Shown here: piece after piece, positions 27,830 to 35,720 of the stretch
Numbering within the stretch: the first letter of the stretch is position 1
Layout of the letters: each line of letters begins with the position of its first letter
NCBI GenBank assembly: GCA_934675465.1
Contig: CAKUQM010000010.1
Span: 1 to 55,867 of the forward strand
Length of the DNA stretch: 55,867 bases
Source of the DNA: an uncultured Erysipelotrichaceae bacterium
GTDB taxonomy: Bacteria; Bacillota_I; Bacilli_A; Erysipelotrichales; Erysipelotrichaceae
Direction of reading: 5' to 3'
Translations under genes and position numbers: made by a program
Notes under the pieces: generated by a model
Told to the model about the DNA's origin: nothing
What the model saw: only the letters and a program-made list of their open reading frames with translations
Databases searched by the model: none

Positions 27830-27838
27830 ATTTTAGCA
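27830..27838 (-). promoter_or_regulatory. Extended -10 promoter of the giant pilin operon
   Basis: Minus strand TGCTAAAAT, an extended -10 (TGN plus TAAAAT). The same TATGCTAAAAT string occurs before ftsW. The start site would be near 27823, leaving a leader of about 30 bases. No good -35 is visible. Confidence 0.45.
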
Positions 27839-27869
27839 TACGAAATTAACCATATAGTTATATTTATCA

Positions 27870-27898
27870 TTGATTTTTATATTTTTTTATAGAATAAT
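27870..27898 (+). promoter_or_regulatory. Candidate promoter of the major pilin
   Basis: TTGATT, a 17-base spacer and AATAAT. The region is very AT-rich, and TATAGA or TAGAAT nearby are alternative -10 boxes, so exact placement is uncertain. It is divergent from the giant pilin promoter. Confidence 0.35.
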
Positions 27899-27938
27899 AA
27901 TTATAGAGGGTAATACTCGAAAAAGGAGAAAATAAGAA

Positions 27939-28334
27939 ATGAACAAATCAAACAAAAAAGGTTTTACATTAGCTGAATTACTAATTGTTGTTGCTATCAT
28001 TGCTGTATTAGTAGCTATTGCAATTCCTGTATTCACTGCACAATTAGAAAAGTCAAGAGAAGCTGTAGATGCTGCTAATATTAGAGCTAAGTATGCTGAA
28101 TTGATGGCAGATGGTATAACTGGAACAGTTGGGAAAAACGAAGATGGTTCTGCTAAAACATACGAAGTTACTTTAGAACAAGAAAGAGACGAATGGCAAA
28201 CTGCTGATTTAAAAAATGGATTAGATAAGATTATGACACTTAGTGGAGAACCTAAAAAAGGTAAAAAAGTTACATTGACATATGATTCTACTAAAACTGG
28301 AAAAGAAATTATTACTTGTACATTTGCTTCATAA
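27939..28334 (+). CDS. Type IV major-pilin-like prepilin
   Basis: A 131-residue prepilin with leader MNKSNKKG and mature start FTLAELLIVVAIIAVLVAIAIP (given here to the proline), with Glu at +5. A compact 100-residue Lys/Glu-rich domain follows, with a single Cys close to the C-terminus. The textbook helix, small size, independent promoter, strong AAAGGAG and private terminator suggest an abundant structural subunit. It is transcribed divergently from the giant pilin operon. Its first 30 mature residues match the pilin at 29054-29413 almost exactly. Confidence 0.9.
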   Translation: MNKSNKKGFTLAELLIVVAIIAVLVAIAIPVFTAQLEKSREAVDAANIRAKYAELMADGITGTVGKNEDGSAKTYEVTLEQERDEWQTADLKNGLDKIMTLSGEPKKGKKVTLTYDSTKTGKEIITCTFAS

Positions 28335-28373
28335 TTGTTAATACTAAGTAAATTTATATTTTTATAAGATATT

Positions 28374-28423
28374 AAAAACACTATTGACTGATTAACTTCA
28401 ATAATTATTCAATAGTGTTTTTT
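28374..28423. terminator. Terminator after the major pilin
   Basis: Fourteen-pair stem AAAAACACTATTGA type with arms 28374-28387 and 28409-28422 around a 21-base loop, followed by a T run. The A run on the other side lets it serve the convergent rhomboid gene as well. Confidence 0.85.
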
Positions 28424-28488
28424 GATTTACGCCATTAATTTTGCTTATGTTATTTACATCCGAATAAAAAACTTAAGATATATAATTA

Positions 28489-29049
28489 TCAAACTATAAA
28501 GAATATCGTTGCAAACAACATACCAAATATAAATCCACCTAAATGAGCTTTCCAACCTACACCAGGCATAAAATTAAATGATAAGTTAATAAGTATAGTT
28601 ACCATTAAAGATCTATTACTTAATACTGCAGAAATGCCTCCTATCATCAATATAAGTTTTAGTTCAAATGCTAATAAACCATAGATACCACCAGATAAGC
28701 CAGCGCTAATACTTATATCATTCCCAATAAATAATGCACATATATTCCCTACTACAATTGATCCTAATATTAGTATAAGAAACATTCCATGTCCTAATAA
28801 CATTTCAATATAACATCCTAAGTTATACATACAATATAGATTCATCAATAAATGTCCTACACTCATATGTACAAACCCAGCAGTAAGTAGTCTATATAAT
28901 TCTTTATTAGAAGATAAAGGTTTAATTAAAGCACCACATTTTTGTAGTGCTACATCTTCACTATCATACCTTTGCAATTGATATTCTCTAATAAAATTCA
29001 ATACACATATAAGTATGATAATAAATGTTACATAACTATTTCCAAACAT
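28489..29049 (-). CDS. Rhomboid-family intramembrane serine protease
   Basis: A 186-residue six-helix membrane protease. The catalytic Ser119 lies in GLSGGIYGLL and His169 in KAHLGGFIFG; the HLLMN motif on helix 2 supplies the oxyanion residues. Rhomboids cut transmembrane helices near their extracytoplasmic end. I chose the ATG at 29049, four bases after the preceding pilin gene; its Shine-Dalgarno is weak (GGAAATT), so translation may be coupled. Its position directly after a pilin gene suggests pilin quality control or release, but no substrate is shown by sequence. Confidence 0.85.
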   Translation of the reverse strand: MFGNSYVTFIIILICVLNFIREYQLQRYDSEDVALQKCGALIKPLSSNKELYRLLTAGFVHMSVGHLLMNLYCMYNLGCYIEMLLGHGMFLILILGSIVVGNICALFIGNDISISAGLSGGIYGLLAFELKLILMIGGISAVLSNRSLMVTILINLSFNFMPGVGWKAHLGGFIFGMLFATIFFIV

Positions 29050-29053
29050 ATAA

Positions 29054-29413
29054 TTAATTTCCAAAATGTATTTCATGTTCAGGATGATTATCATTACATG
29101 TATATACAATTTCATAACCTGTAGAATGGGAACTTAGCATGTAATTTCCTGCTATCAAAGATGAATTGGTACCGTCCAAATGTTTATATGTTTTAAAGTC
29201 AACTTGTAAATTATTGTGTACTGTACCAGTAGTTATATAATCAGCTTGCAATTCAGCATAATAGGATCTAATATTAGCCCAATCTGTAGCTACTTCAGAT
29301 TTATGTTTCTGTACAGTAAACACAGGTATCGCAATTGCTACTAGTACTGCAATAATAGCTACCACAATAAGTAGTTCAGCTAAAGTAAATCCTTTTCTAT
29401 TTGTTTGTTTCAT
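29054..29413 (-). CDS. Second type IV prepilin, 119 aa
   Basis: Leader MKQTNRKG is followed by FTLAELLIVVAIIAVLVAIAIP, then a short domain with a different sequence from the major pilin, rich in His, Asn and Thr (SSHSTGYEIVY, CNDNHPEHEIHF at the end). The His-rich tail with its Cys might bind metal. The gene starts inside the ymdB stop (ATGA overlap), so it is read from the rny-ymdB transcript rather than from the pilus operon. The helix shared with the 27939 pilin is protein-identical but its codons differ widely. Confidence 0.88.
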   Translation of the reverse strand: MKQTNRKGFTLAELLIVVAIIAVLVAIAIPVFTVQKHKSEVATDWANIRSYYAELQADYITTGTVHNNLQVDFKTYKHLDGTNSSLIAGNYMLSSHSTGYEIVYTCNDNHPEHEIHFGN

Positions 29414-30186
29414 GGTCTAATTTGAATCCTTTCTATATGAGTGCACATATTATTGTCATCATTATATTCTAAGAACACACCATTTAGTATCGGATTGCTC
29501 ATAGATACAGTGAATCTAGTTTGTTCATTAAAAATAAGCTTTCTAATACATTCATCTATGTCTCTTCCAATAATAGAATCAAAAGGACCGCACATTCCTA
29601 CATCAGTCATAAAGGCTTTACCATCAATAATCTGTTCATCAGCTGTTTGAATATGAGTATGAGTACCGAGTACTGCATTTATCTTATTCTTATAGTATTC
29701 AAAGAAAACTCTTTTTTCAGCAGTTGTTTCAGCATGATAATCAACGATATATAAGTCAATATTCTTAGATAAAGTATCTTTTAAAATCTTATCCATCGCA
29801 TTATAAGGATTAGTTGCATATTCTTCTTGCATAACAAGGCCTAATAAGTTAACTACACAAATCTTCTTACCCTTACACTTAAAGATACGATAGCCCTTAC
29901 CTAAACCATTAATATGATTGTATGGACAAACTAACTTATTCATCTCATCTAAGTGATCAATAATTTCTTTCTTAGAGAAAGTATGATTACCCATAGTAAT
30001 ACAATCAATACCATAAGACATGAATTCATTATAGATTTTAATAGTTAGACCCTTACCATGAGCAGCATTTTCGCCATTAACAATAATGAAATCAGGTTGA
30101 TATTTGTCTTTCAATGAAGGCAAAAAGTCGCGAACTACTTCGCGACCTCTTTTACCAACAATGTCTCCTAAAAATAAAATCCTCAT
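29410..30186 (-). CDS. ymdB: YmdB metallophosphoesterase
   Basis: A 258-residue member of the TIGR00282 family. YmdB hydrolyses cyclic nucleotides in vitro and in Bacillus subtilis affects biofilm and motility decisions. Metal-site motifs are present: MRILFLGDIVGKRGR, IIVNGENAAHGKG, TMGNHTFSKKE, DYHAETTAEK and GTHTHIQTAD. It starts within the rny stop (one-base overlap), the same rny-ymdB pairing seen in many Bacillota. Confidence 0.94.
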   Translation of the reverse strand: MRILFLGDIVGKRGREVVRDFLPSLKDKYQPDFIIVNGENAAHGKGLTIKIYNEFMSYGIDCITMGNHTFSKKEIIDHLDEMNKLVCPYNHINGLGKGYRIFKCKGKKICVVNLLGLVMQEEYATNPYNAMDKILKDTLSKNIDLYIVDYHAETTAEKRVFFEYYKNKINAVLGTHTHIQTADEQIIDGKAFMTDVGMCGPFDSIIGRDIDECIRKLIFNEQTRFTVSMSNPILNGVFLEYNDDNNMCTHIERIQIRP

Positions 30187-31742
30187 TATTTAGCAATTTC
30201 GTTAGCACGCATCTCACGAATAACTGTAACCTTGATTTGACCAGGATAAGTTAATTCGTTTTCAATACGATCCTTAATCTCTCTAGCAAGCAATGTACAC
30301 TTACTATCATTTACTTTATCAGGTAATACCATAACTCTGATTTCTCTACCAGCTTGAATAGCAAATGCCTTATCAACTCCATCGAAGTCATTGGCAATCT
30401 TTTCAAGATTCTCAAGTCTTTCAATATAGTTTTCCATACCCTCATATCTTGCGCCAGGTCTTGCAGCACTTAATGTATCTGCAGCAGCAACAAGATAAGA
30501 AATAATACCTGTAGGTTCCTTATCACCATGGTGAGCCTCAATAGCATTTATTACTACTTCATTTTCACCATACTTCTTAGCTAATTTAGCACCAAGCTCA
30601 ACGTGTGTTCCCTCTTGTTCAAAGTCAACAGCCTTACCGATATCATGTAATAAACCAGCTCTTTTAGCTAGATTTTGGTTTAAGCCTAATTCAGCAGCCA
30701 TCATACCAGAGAAAGCAGCAACTTCCATAGAATGCTCTAAGCCATTTTGGCCATAAGAATATCTATATCTTAATCTACCAATTAGCTTAACTAATTCCTT
30801 GTCCATTCTACCAATCTTTAGTTTGAAACAAGCTTCCTCACCATATTTCATGATATTCTCATCCATTTCCTTAGAAACCTTATTAACTACATCCTCAATT
30901 CTACCTGGTTGAATACGACCATCTTTAATTAAGAACTCAAGAGCAAGTCTTGCAGTCTCTCTTCTAATTGGATCAAAACAAGAAATTGTAATAGCCTCAG
31001 GAGTATCATCGATAATTAGATCAACACCAGTAGCTTGTTCAATAGCTCTGATATTTCTACCTTCTCTACCAATGATTCTACCCTTCATCTCTTCATTTGG
31101 TAAGGCAACCACAGAAACTGTTCTATCAATACTCTCTTCTTGAGAATATCTTTGAATAGCAGTGGCAATAATTTGACGAGCCTTTTCCTTAGCTCTTAGC
31201 TTTGCTTCTTCCTCTTGTTCATGGATATAGCTAGCTACCTCATTCTCCATCTTCTTCTCAACAGCTTCCATTAGTTCATCATGAGCCTCTTGTTGACTCA
31301 TGTTAGAAACACGCTCCAAAAGCGCAATTTGACCATCAATCCTAGATTGAAGTTCAGCTTCCATTCTATTTAATTGGGCAGTCTTGTCATCAACTTTCTT
31401 TAGCTTTTGATCAAGACTCTTTTCCTTAGCATTCAAATTCTCATCACGAAAATTTAGAGAATCCTCTCTTCTAAGGATCTTAGCTTCTTGATCTTGCAAT
31501 TCTGATTTTCTTTCTTTAATTTCTTTCTCAGCTTGAAGTTTCAATTCATAAGCTTGCGTCTTGCTGTCAAGAACAGCTTGCTTTAAAGTGTTCTTAGCTT
31601 GTTGCGCAGCCTCTTCTAAGACTTTCTTAGCCTCATCCTTAGCCTTATTTAAATGTGACTTGTTAACCAAAAACATTACAATAACGCCAACGAATAGACC
31701 AATAACACCAAATAAAACGGAAGTAAAGTTAAATTCTGTCAT
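30186..31742 (-). CDS. rny: Ribonuclease Y
   Basis: A membrane-anchored endoribonuclease that starts mRNA decay. The 518-residue protein has an N-terminal membrane helix (about 5-25), a long coiled coil (about 30-200), a KH domain (GRIIGREGRNIRAIEQATG) and an HD domain with the metal residues of LLHDIGKAVDFE. Length and order are standard. AGGAGG lies six bases before the ATG, and a strong promoter is present about 50 bases upstream. Confidence 0.97.
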   Translation of the reverse strand: MTEFNFTSVLFGVIGLFVGVIVMFLVNKSHLNKAKDEAKKVLEEAAQQAKNTLKQAVLDSKTQAYELKLQAEKEIKERKSELQDQEAKILRREDSLNFRDENLNAKEKSLDQKLKKVDDKTAQLNRMEAELQSRIDGQIALLERVSNMSQQEAHDELMEAVEKKMENEVASYIHEQEEEAKLRAKEKARQIIATAIQRYSQEESIDRTVSVVALPNEEMKGRIIGREGRNIRAIEQATGVDLIIDDTPEAITISCFDPIRRETARLALEFLIKDGRIQPGRIEDVVNKVSKEMDENIMKYGEEACFKLKIGRMDKELVKLIGRLRYRYSYGQNGLEHSMEVAAFSGMMAAELGLNQNLAKRAGLLHDIGKAVDFEQEGTHVELGAKLAKKYGENEVVINAIEAHHGDKEPTGIISYLVAAADTLSAARPGARYEGMENYIERLENLEKIANDFDGVDKAFAIQAGREIRVMVLPDKVNDSKCTLLAREIKDRIENELTYPGQIKVTVIREMRANEIAK

Positions 31743-31788
31743 AACTTTCCTCCTATTACTTTATTAATCGTGGAATAAATCCTTAATA

Positions 31789-31817
31789 ATTATAAGATAA
31801 TTGACAAATTTTCACAA
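31789..31817 (-). promoter_or_regulatory. Sigma-A promoter of rny-ymdB
   Basis: Minus strand TTGTGA (complement of 31812-31817), 17 bases, TATAAT (complement of 31789-31794). It drives rny, ymdB and, by overlap, the second pilin and rhomboid genes. Confidence 0.7.
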
Positions 31818-31825
31818 TGGAGATT

Positions 31826-31863
31826 TTCTAGGTCTATGTTTATGCTACCTTTCCAACCTAGAA
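31826..31863. repeat. Inverted repeat upstream of the rny promoter
   Basis: TTCTAGGT and ACCTAGAA form perfect 8-base arms with a 22-base gap. It lies just upstream of the rny -35. It could be a regulator site or the base of a weak hairpin; the function is unknown. Confidence 0.4.
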
Positions 31864-31898
31864 TTAACTATTTTTATTACTTTTCCAACTTTTAATAC

Positions 31899-31929
31899 AA
31901 AAAAAGAGACATGGCTAAGCCACATCTCT
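31899..31929 (-). terminator. Terminator of clpB
   Basis: In the mRNA sense, AGAGATGTGGC and GCCATGTCTCT pair (two G-U wobbles, three-base loop), followed by seven T. The left arm contains the last clpB codons and the stop. Confidence 0.85.
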
Positions 31930-34470
31930 AATAACATAATCATCGCCTTCAACATCAACCAAGATCTTCTTACAATCAGGATTAGCGATTACAAATCTAG
32001 CTAACTTAGACTCAACCTCTCTTTGGATATGACGTTTCATAGGTCTAGCACCAAAGTTTGGATCAAAGCCTTCCTTAGAAATCTTATCAATAGCCTTATC
32101 AGAGAATGATAATTCAACATCATTGTCTTTCATTCTGTTAACTAATTGATTGATAAATTTCTTAGCAATATCCTTAATAACTGTTTCATTTAATGGATTA
32201 AAGATAATAATCTCATCAATACGATTCACAAACTCAGGCTTAAAGGCATTCTTAATAGCCATATCATATTCTTTAGCCTTCTTTTCTTTATCTGGTTCAA
32301 AGGCAAACTCAGAACCTAGGTTAGAAGTCATAATAATTACAGTATTCTTAAAGTCTACAGTAACACCCTTAGAATCAGTAATTCGACCATCATCTAATAT
32401 TTGTAACAAAATATTAAAGACATCAGGATGAGCCTTCTCAATCTCATCTAACAAGACAATAGAATAAGGCTTTCTTCTAACAGCCTCAGTCAATTGACCA
32501 CCCTCTTCATAGCCTACATAACCAGGAGGAGCACCAATTAATCTAGACACTGAGAACTTCTCCATATATTCAGACATATCGATACGAACAATCTTGTTTT
32601 CATCATCAAACAATTGTTCAGCTAATGCCTTAGCAACCTCAGTCTTACCTACACCTGTTGGACCCAAGAACAAGAATGAACCAATCGGTCTATTAATATC
32701 ACCAATATTAGCCTTATTTCTCAAAATTGCATCAGTAACAAGCTTTAGGGCATCATCTTGTCCCATGACTCTTTCTTTTAAGATATCATCAAGCTTTAAC
32801 AACTTATCTCTTTCAGTCTTTAATAACTTTGTAGTCTCAATATGAGTCCACTTAGATACAACCTTGGCAATAGCCTCTTCATCAACTACTTCTGACAACA
32901 TTCTGCCATTCTTATCAGCTTCTTTTGAAGCCTTAATCTTAGCCTCTAAACTTGGAATAGTAGAGAACTTCAATTCAGAAGCCTTGGCATAATCACCAGC
33001 CTGCTCAGCATTTGTATACTCTAGCTTTGCCTTCTCTAAGTCTTCCCTTAAAGTCTTACTTTGAATTAGTTCTTTCTTCTCATCCAACCACTTAGCATGC
33101 AAAGTATTATACTTTTCATTAACTTCCTTCAAATCATCTTGAAGATCAGCTAAACGCTTCATGGCCTTTTCATCATCCTTTTCCTTCTTCAAAGATACCT
33201 CTTCAATCTCCAACTGTTTCTTCTTATGCTCAAGCTCATAAAGCTCAGTAGGCATAGAATCCATATCAACTCTTGTAGAAGCACAAGCCTCATCAATCAA
33301 GTCGATAGCCTTATCTGGAAGGAATCTATCTGTAATATAACGATTAGATAATACAGCAGAAGCGATAATAGCCTCATCCTTAATAGTTACACCATGATGA
33401 GCCTCAAATCTATCCTTTAGGCCTCTTAGAATTGAAATAGTCTCTTCAACACTCGGTTCATCTACAGTAACCTTTTGGAAACGTCTTTCTAGTGCTGCAT
33501 CCTTTTCAATATATTGTCTATATTCATCAAAAGTAGTAGCACCAATACACTTTAACTCACCACGAGCTAACATTGGCTTTAACAAATTAGCAGCATCCAT
33601 GGCGCCACTGCTCTTACCAGCACCGACAAGATTGTGAATCTCATCGATAAACATGATGACTTGGCCATCCTTATCCTTAACAGCCTTTAAAACTGACTTT
33701 AATCTTTCCTCAAATTCACCTTGATACTTAGCACCAGCAATCAAAGAACCTAAGTCTAGTTCATATAGTTCCTTATCCTTTAAAGAAGCAGGAACATCAC
33801 CATTAAAGATACGCCATGCCAAACCTTCTACAATCGCAGTCTTACCAACACCTGGCTCACCAATAAGAACTGGATTATTTTTAGTCTTACGACTCAAAAT
33901 TTCAATTACTCTTCTTATTTCCTCATCTCTACCGATGACAGGATCAATCTTACCTTCTTTGACATCAATAACTAGATTTCTACCATACTTCTCTAGTGGA
34001 TTGATGTTGTTTTCATCATTTTGATTATTGATCATAGTTGTTCCCCTTTCTTTATTAATCTTATCCATAAGATCTTTCTTATTAAATCTAATATGCTTTC
34101 TCAATTGCTTAGTAAACGAAGAATCATTAAACAATTCAACAGCGAACAAATCTAAAGCACCTAAGTATTTATCGCCCTTTTCCCTTGAAAGCTTTAACGC
34201 TTCATTATAGCTTTCATATAAATATCTACTAATGGAAGGATCATTTGTAGAATCATTACTAGGAAGACTATTAAGAGAATTATTAGTAACATTAATCAGG
34301 TCATTAACATCACACTTTAATTCGCTAAGAATCTTTCTAATATCATCATCATCAAGATAAGCCTTAAACATATGCTCATCACATATCTCTGGATTGTGAT
34401 AATCCTTACAGATATTCAATGCTTTAATTAAGATTTTCTGTAACTTTTCAGTCGTCTTCTCTAATTCCAT
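31915..34470 (-). CDS. clpB: ClpB disaggregase
   Basis: An 851-residue AAA+ chaperone that pulls proteins from aggregates with DnaK. It has a Clp-N domain (about 1-140), NBD1 with Walker A GEPGVGKTA, the coiled-coil M domain (about 400-520) that marks ClpB rather than ClpC/ClpA, and NBD2 with GPTGVGKTE. I chose the ATG at 34470, with AAGGAG six bases upstream; the upstream in-frame GTG at 34488 lies inside the CIRCE operator. It follows dnaJ and has its own CIRCE, so HrcA should control it separately. Confidence 0.96.
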   Translation of the reverse strand: MELEKTTEKLQKILIKALNICKDYHNPEICDEHMFKAYLDDDDIRKILSELKCDVNDLINVTNNSLNSLPSNDSTNDPSISRYLYESYNEALKLSREKGDKYLGALDLFAVELFNDSSFTKQLRKHIRFNKKDLMDKINKERGTTMINNQNDENNINPLEKYGRNLVIDVKEGKIDPVIGRDEEIRRVIEILSRKTKNNPVLIGEPGVGKTAIVEGLAWRIFNGDVPASLKDKELYELDLGSLIAGAKYQGEFEERLKSVLKAVKDKDGQVIMFIDEIHNLVGAGKSSGAMDAANLLKPMLARGELKCIGATTFDEYRQYIEKDAALERRFQKVTVDEPSVEETISILRGLKDRFEAHHGVTIKDEAIIASAVLSNRYITDRFLPDKAIDLIDEACASTRVDMDSMPTELYELEHKKKQLEIEEVSLKKEKDDEKAMKRLADLQDDLKEVNEKYNTLHAKWLDEKKELIQSKTLREDLEKAKLEYTNAEQAGDYAKASELKFSTIPSLEAKIKASKEADKNGRMLSEVVDEEAIAKVVSKWTHIETTKLLKTERDKLLKLDDILKERVMGQDDALKLVTDAILRNKANIGDINRPIGSFLFLGPTGVGKTEVAKALAEQLFDDENKIVRIDMSEYMEKFSVSRLIGAPPGYVGYEEGGQLTEAVRRKPYSIVLLDEIEKAHPDVFNILLQILDDGRITDSKGVTVDFKNTVIIMTSNLGSEFAFEPDKEKKAKEYDMAIKNAFKPEFVNRIDEIIIFNPLNETVIKDIAKKFINQLVNRMKDNDVELSFSDKAIDKISKEGFDPNFGARPMKRHIQREVESKLARFVIANPDCKKILVDVEGDDYVIRDVA

Positions 34471-34481
34471 AATTCTCCTTT

Positions 34482-34508
34482 CTAGCACTTTAACTACTAG
34501 AGTGCTAA
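34482..34508. promoter_or_regulatory. CIRCE element (HrcA operator) of clpB
   Basis: CTAGCACTT, nine bases, GAGTGCTAA. The consensus is TTAGCACTC-N9-GAGTGCTAA; one half matches 9/9 and the other 7/9. It lies 11 bases before the clpB start. Confidence 0.9.
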
Positions 34509-34523
34509 TACACTTTATTTTTA

Positions 34524-34545
34524 AAGTAAGGAATTACCCTTACTT
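34524..34545 (-). terminator. Hairpin at the dnaJ stop
   Basis: AAGTAAGG and CCTTACTT form an eight-pair stem that includes the dnaJ stop codon, followed by a mixed A/T run. The poor T tract suggests a weak or partial terminator, so some read-through into clpB is possible. Confidence 0.6.
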
Positions 34546-35664
34546 AAAAGATTTCTTAAACTTATCAAACACTGATTCCTTAGAACCCTTGCCTTGTAAC
34601 TTAGTATAAAGTTCCTTTTCCTCTCTACTTAACTTAGTAGGAATAACAACCTTAATCACACAATATTGATCACCAACCGCATTAGTTCTAAGTGACTTAA
34701 CACCATATCCCCTTAAACGTAACTTTTGACCAGGTTGAGTACCGGCTGGAATATTTAATTCACATTCACCATTACGAGTAGGCACATCAATTGTCGTACC
34801 AAGGGTTGCATCAACTGCCGAAATTGGAACTTCAACATAGATATCATTGCCCTCTCTTACAAAGAAGTCATGAGACTTAACGATAATTTCAATATACAAG
34901 TCACCATTATCACCACCGTTATAGCCTCTTTCACCATAACCAGCAACTCTTACTTGTTGACCTGTTGAAATACCCGCTGGAATCTTAATCTCTACGGTTT
35001 CTACCTTAGTTTCATAACTTGCACCACCACATCCAGGACACTTATTAGTAATAATCTTACCACTGCCATGACAATCAGGACAATCAACAACTGACTGCAT
35101 CATACCAAATGGTGTACGCTTAGCACTTGTCACCTTGCCACTACCATTACATCTAGGACACGTCTTAATATCACTAGCTGACTTAGCACCAGTGCCATTA
35201 CATTTAGGACACTTACGATCTACTGATACTTTAATAGTCTTAGTAGCACCTTTGACTGCCTCTAAGAATTCAATAGACATTTGAACATATTTGTTCTCGC
35301 CTTTAATTGGACCACTTTGTCTAGAAGAACCTCTACTAAAGCCTCCAAAACCGCCCATGCCTCCCATGAATTGAGAGAAGATATCACCTAAATCGTCAAA
35401 GCCTCCTGAGAAATTAGAGAAGCCACCTTGTCCCATATTACCTTCAAGACCATCAAAACCATAGTTATCATATATCTGCTTCTTTTGATCATCAGATAGT
35501 ACTTCGTAGGCCTCATTTATTTCCTTAAACTTCTCTTCAGCATCCTTAGCCTTATTTACATCAGGATGATACTTTTTGGCCAATTTACGATAAGCTTTTT
35601 TTATTTCATCGGCACTAGCACCCTTAGAAACACCTAGTACCTCATAATAATCTCTTTTTGCCAT
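34540..35664 (-). CDS. dnaJ: Chaperone DnaJ
   Basis: A 374-residue type I Hsp40 that delivers clients to DnaK and stimulates its ATPase. It has a J domain with the HPD motif (KKYHPDVNK), a Gly/Phe region (to about 115), and a zinc region with CPKCNGTG, CPRCNGSG, CPDCHGSG and CPGCGGAS. The fourth repeat departs from CXXCXGXG in its last residues but keeps both cysteines. The C-terminal client-binding domains follow. It is the last gene of hrcA-grpE-dnaK-dnaJ. Confidence 0.97.
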   Translation of the reverse strand: MAKRDYYEVLGVSKGASADEIKKAYRKLAKKYHPDVNKAKDAEEKFKEINEAYEVLSDDQKKQIYDNYGFDGLEGNMGQGGFSNFSGGFDDLGDIFSQFMGGMGGFGGFSRGSSRQSGPIKGENKYVQMSIEFLEAVKGATKTIKVSVDRKCPKCNGTGAKSASDIKTCPRCNGSGKVTSAKRTPFGMMQSVVDCPDCHGSGKIITNKCPGCGGASYETKVETVEIKIPAGISTGQQVRVAGYGERGYNGGDNGDLYIEIIVKSHDFFVREGNDIYVEVPISAVDATLGTTIDVPTRNGECELNIPAGTQPGQKLRLRGYGVKSLRTNAVGDQYCVIKVVIPTKLSREEKELYTKLQGKGSKESVFDKFKKSFK

Positions 35665-35690
35665 ATTTATATCACCTTCCTTGTATGTTC

Positions 35691-35714
35691 AAAGAAGGAA
35701 TTGCTTCCTTCTTT
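35691..35714 (-). other. Intercistronic hairpin between dnaK and dnaJ
   Basis: AAAGAAGGA and TCCTTCTTT form a nine-pair stem with a six-base loop, with no T run after it. It may be a processing or stability element setting dnaK:dnaJ ratios, or a weak attenuator. Confidence 0.55.
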
Positions 35715-35720
35715 ATAATA

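Noticed and set aside
27887..28381. A long open frame on the minus strand opposite the major pilin
   Set aside because: It is the antisense shadow of a gene with a strong SD, a pilin leader and a terminator; its start and hydrophobic pattern come from the complementary helix codons.
29050..29115. A longer rhomboid start (208 residues)
   Set aside because: The added codons overlap the pilin gene and add nothing family-like; the ATG at 29049 gives a normal first helix.
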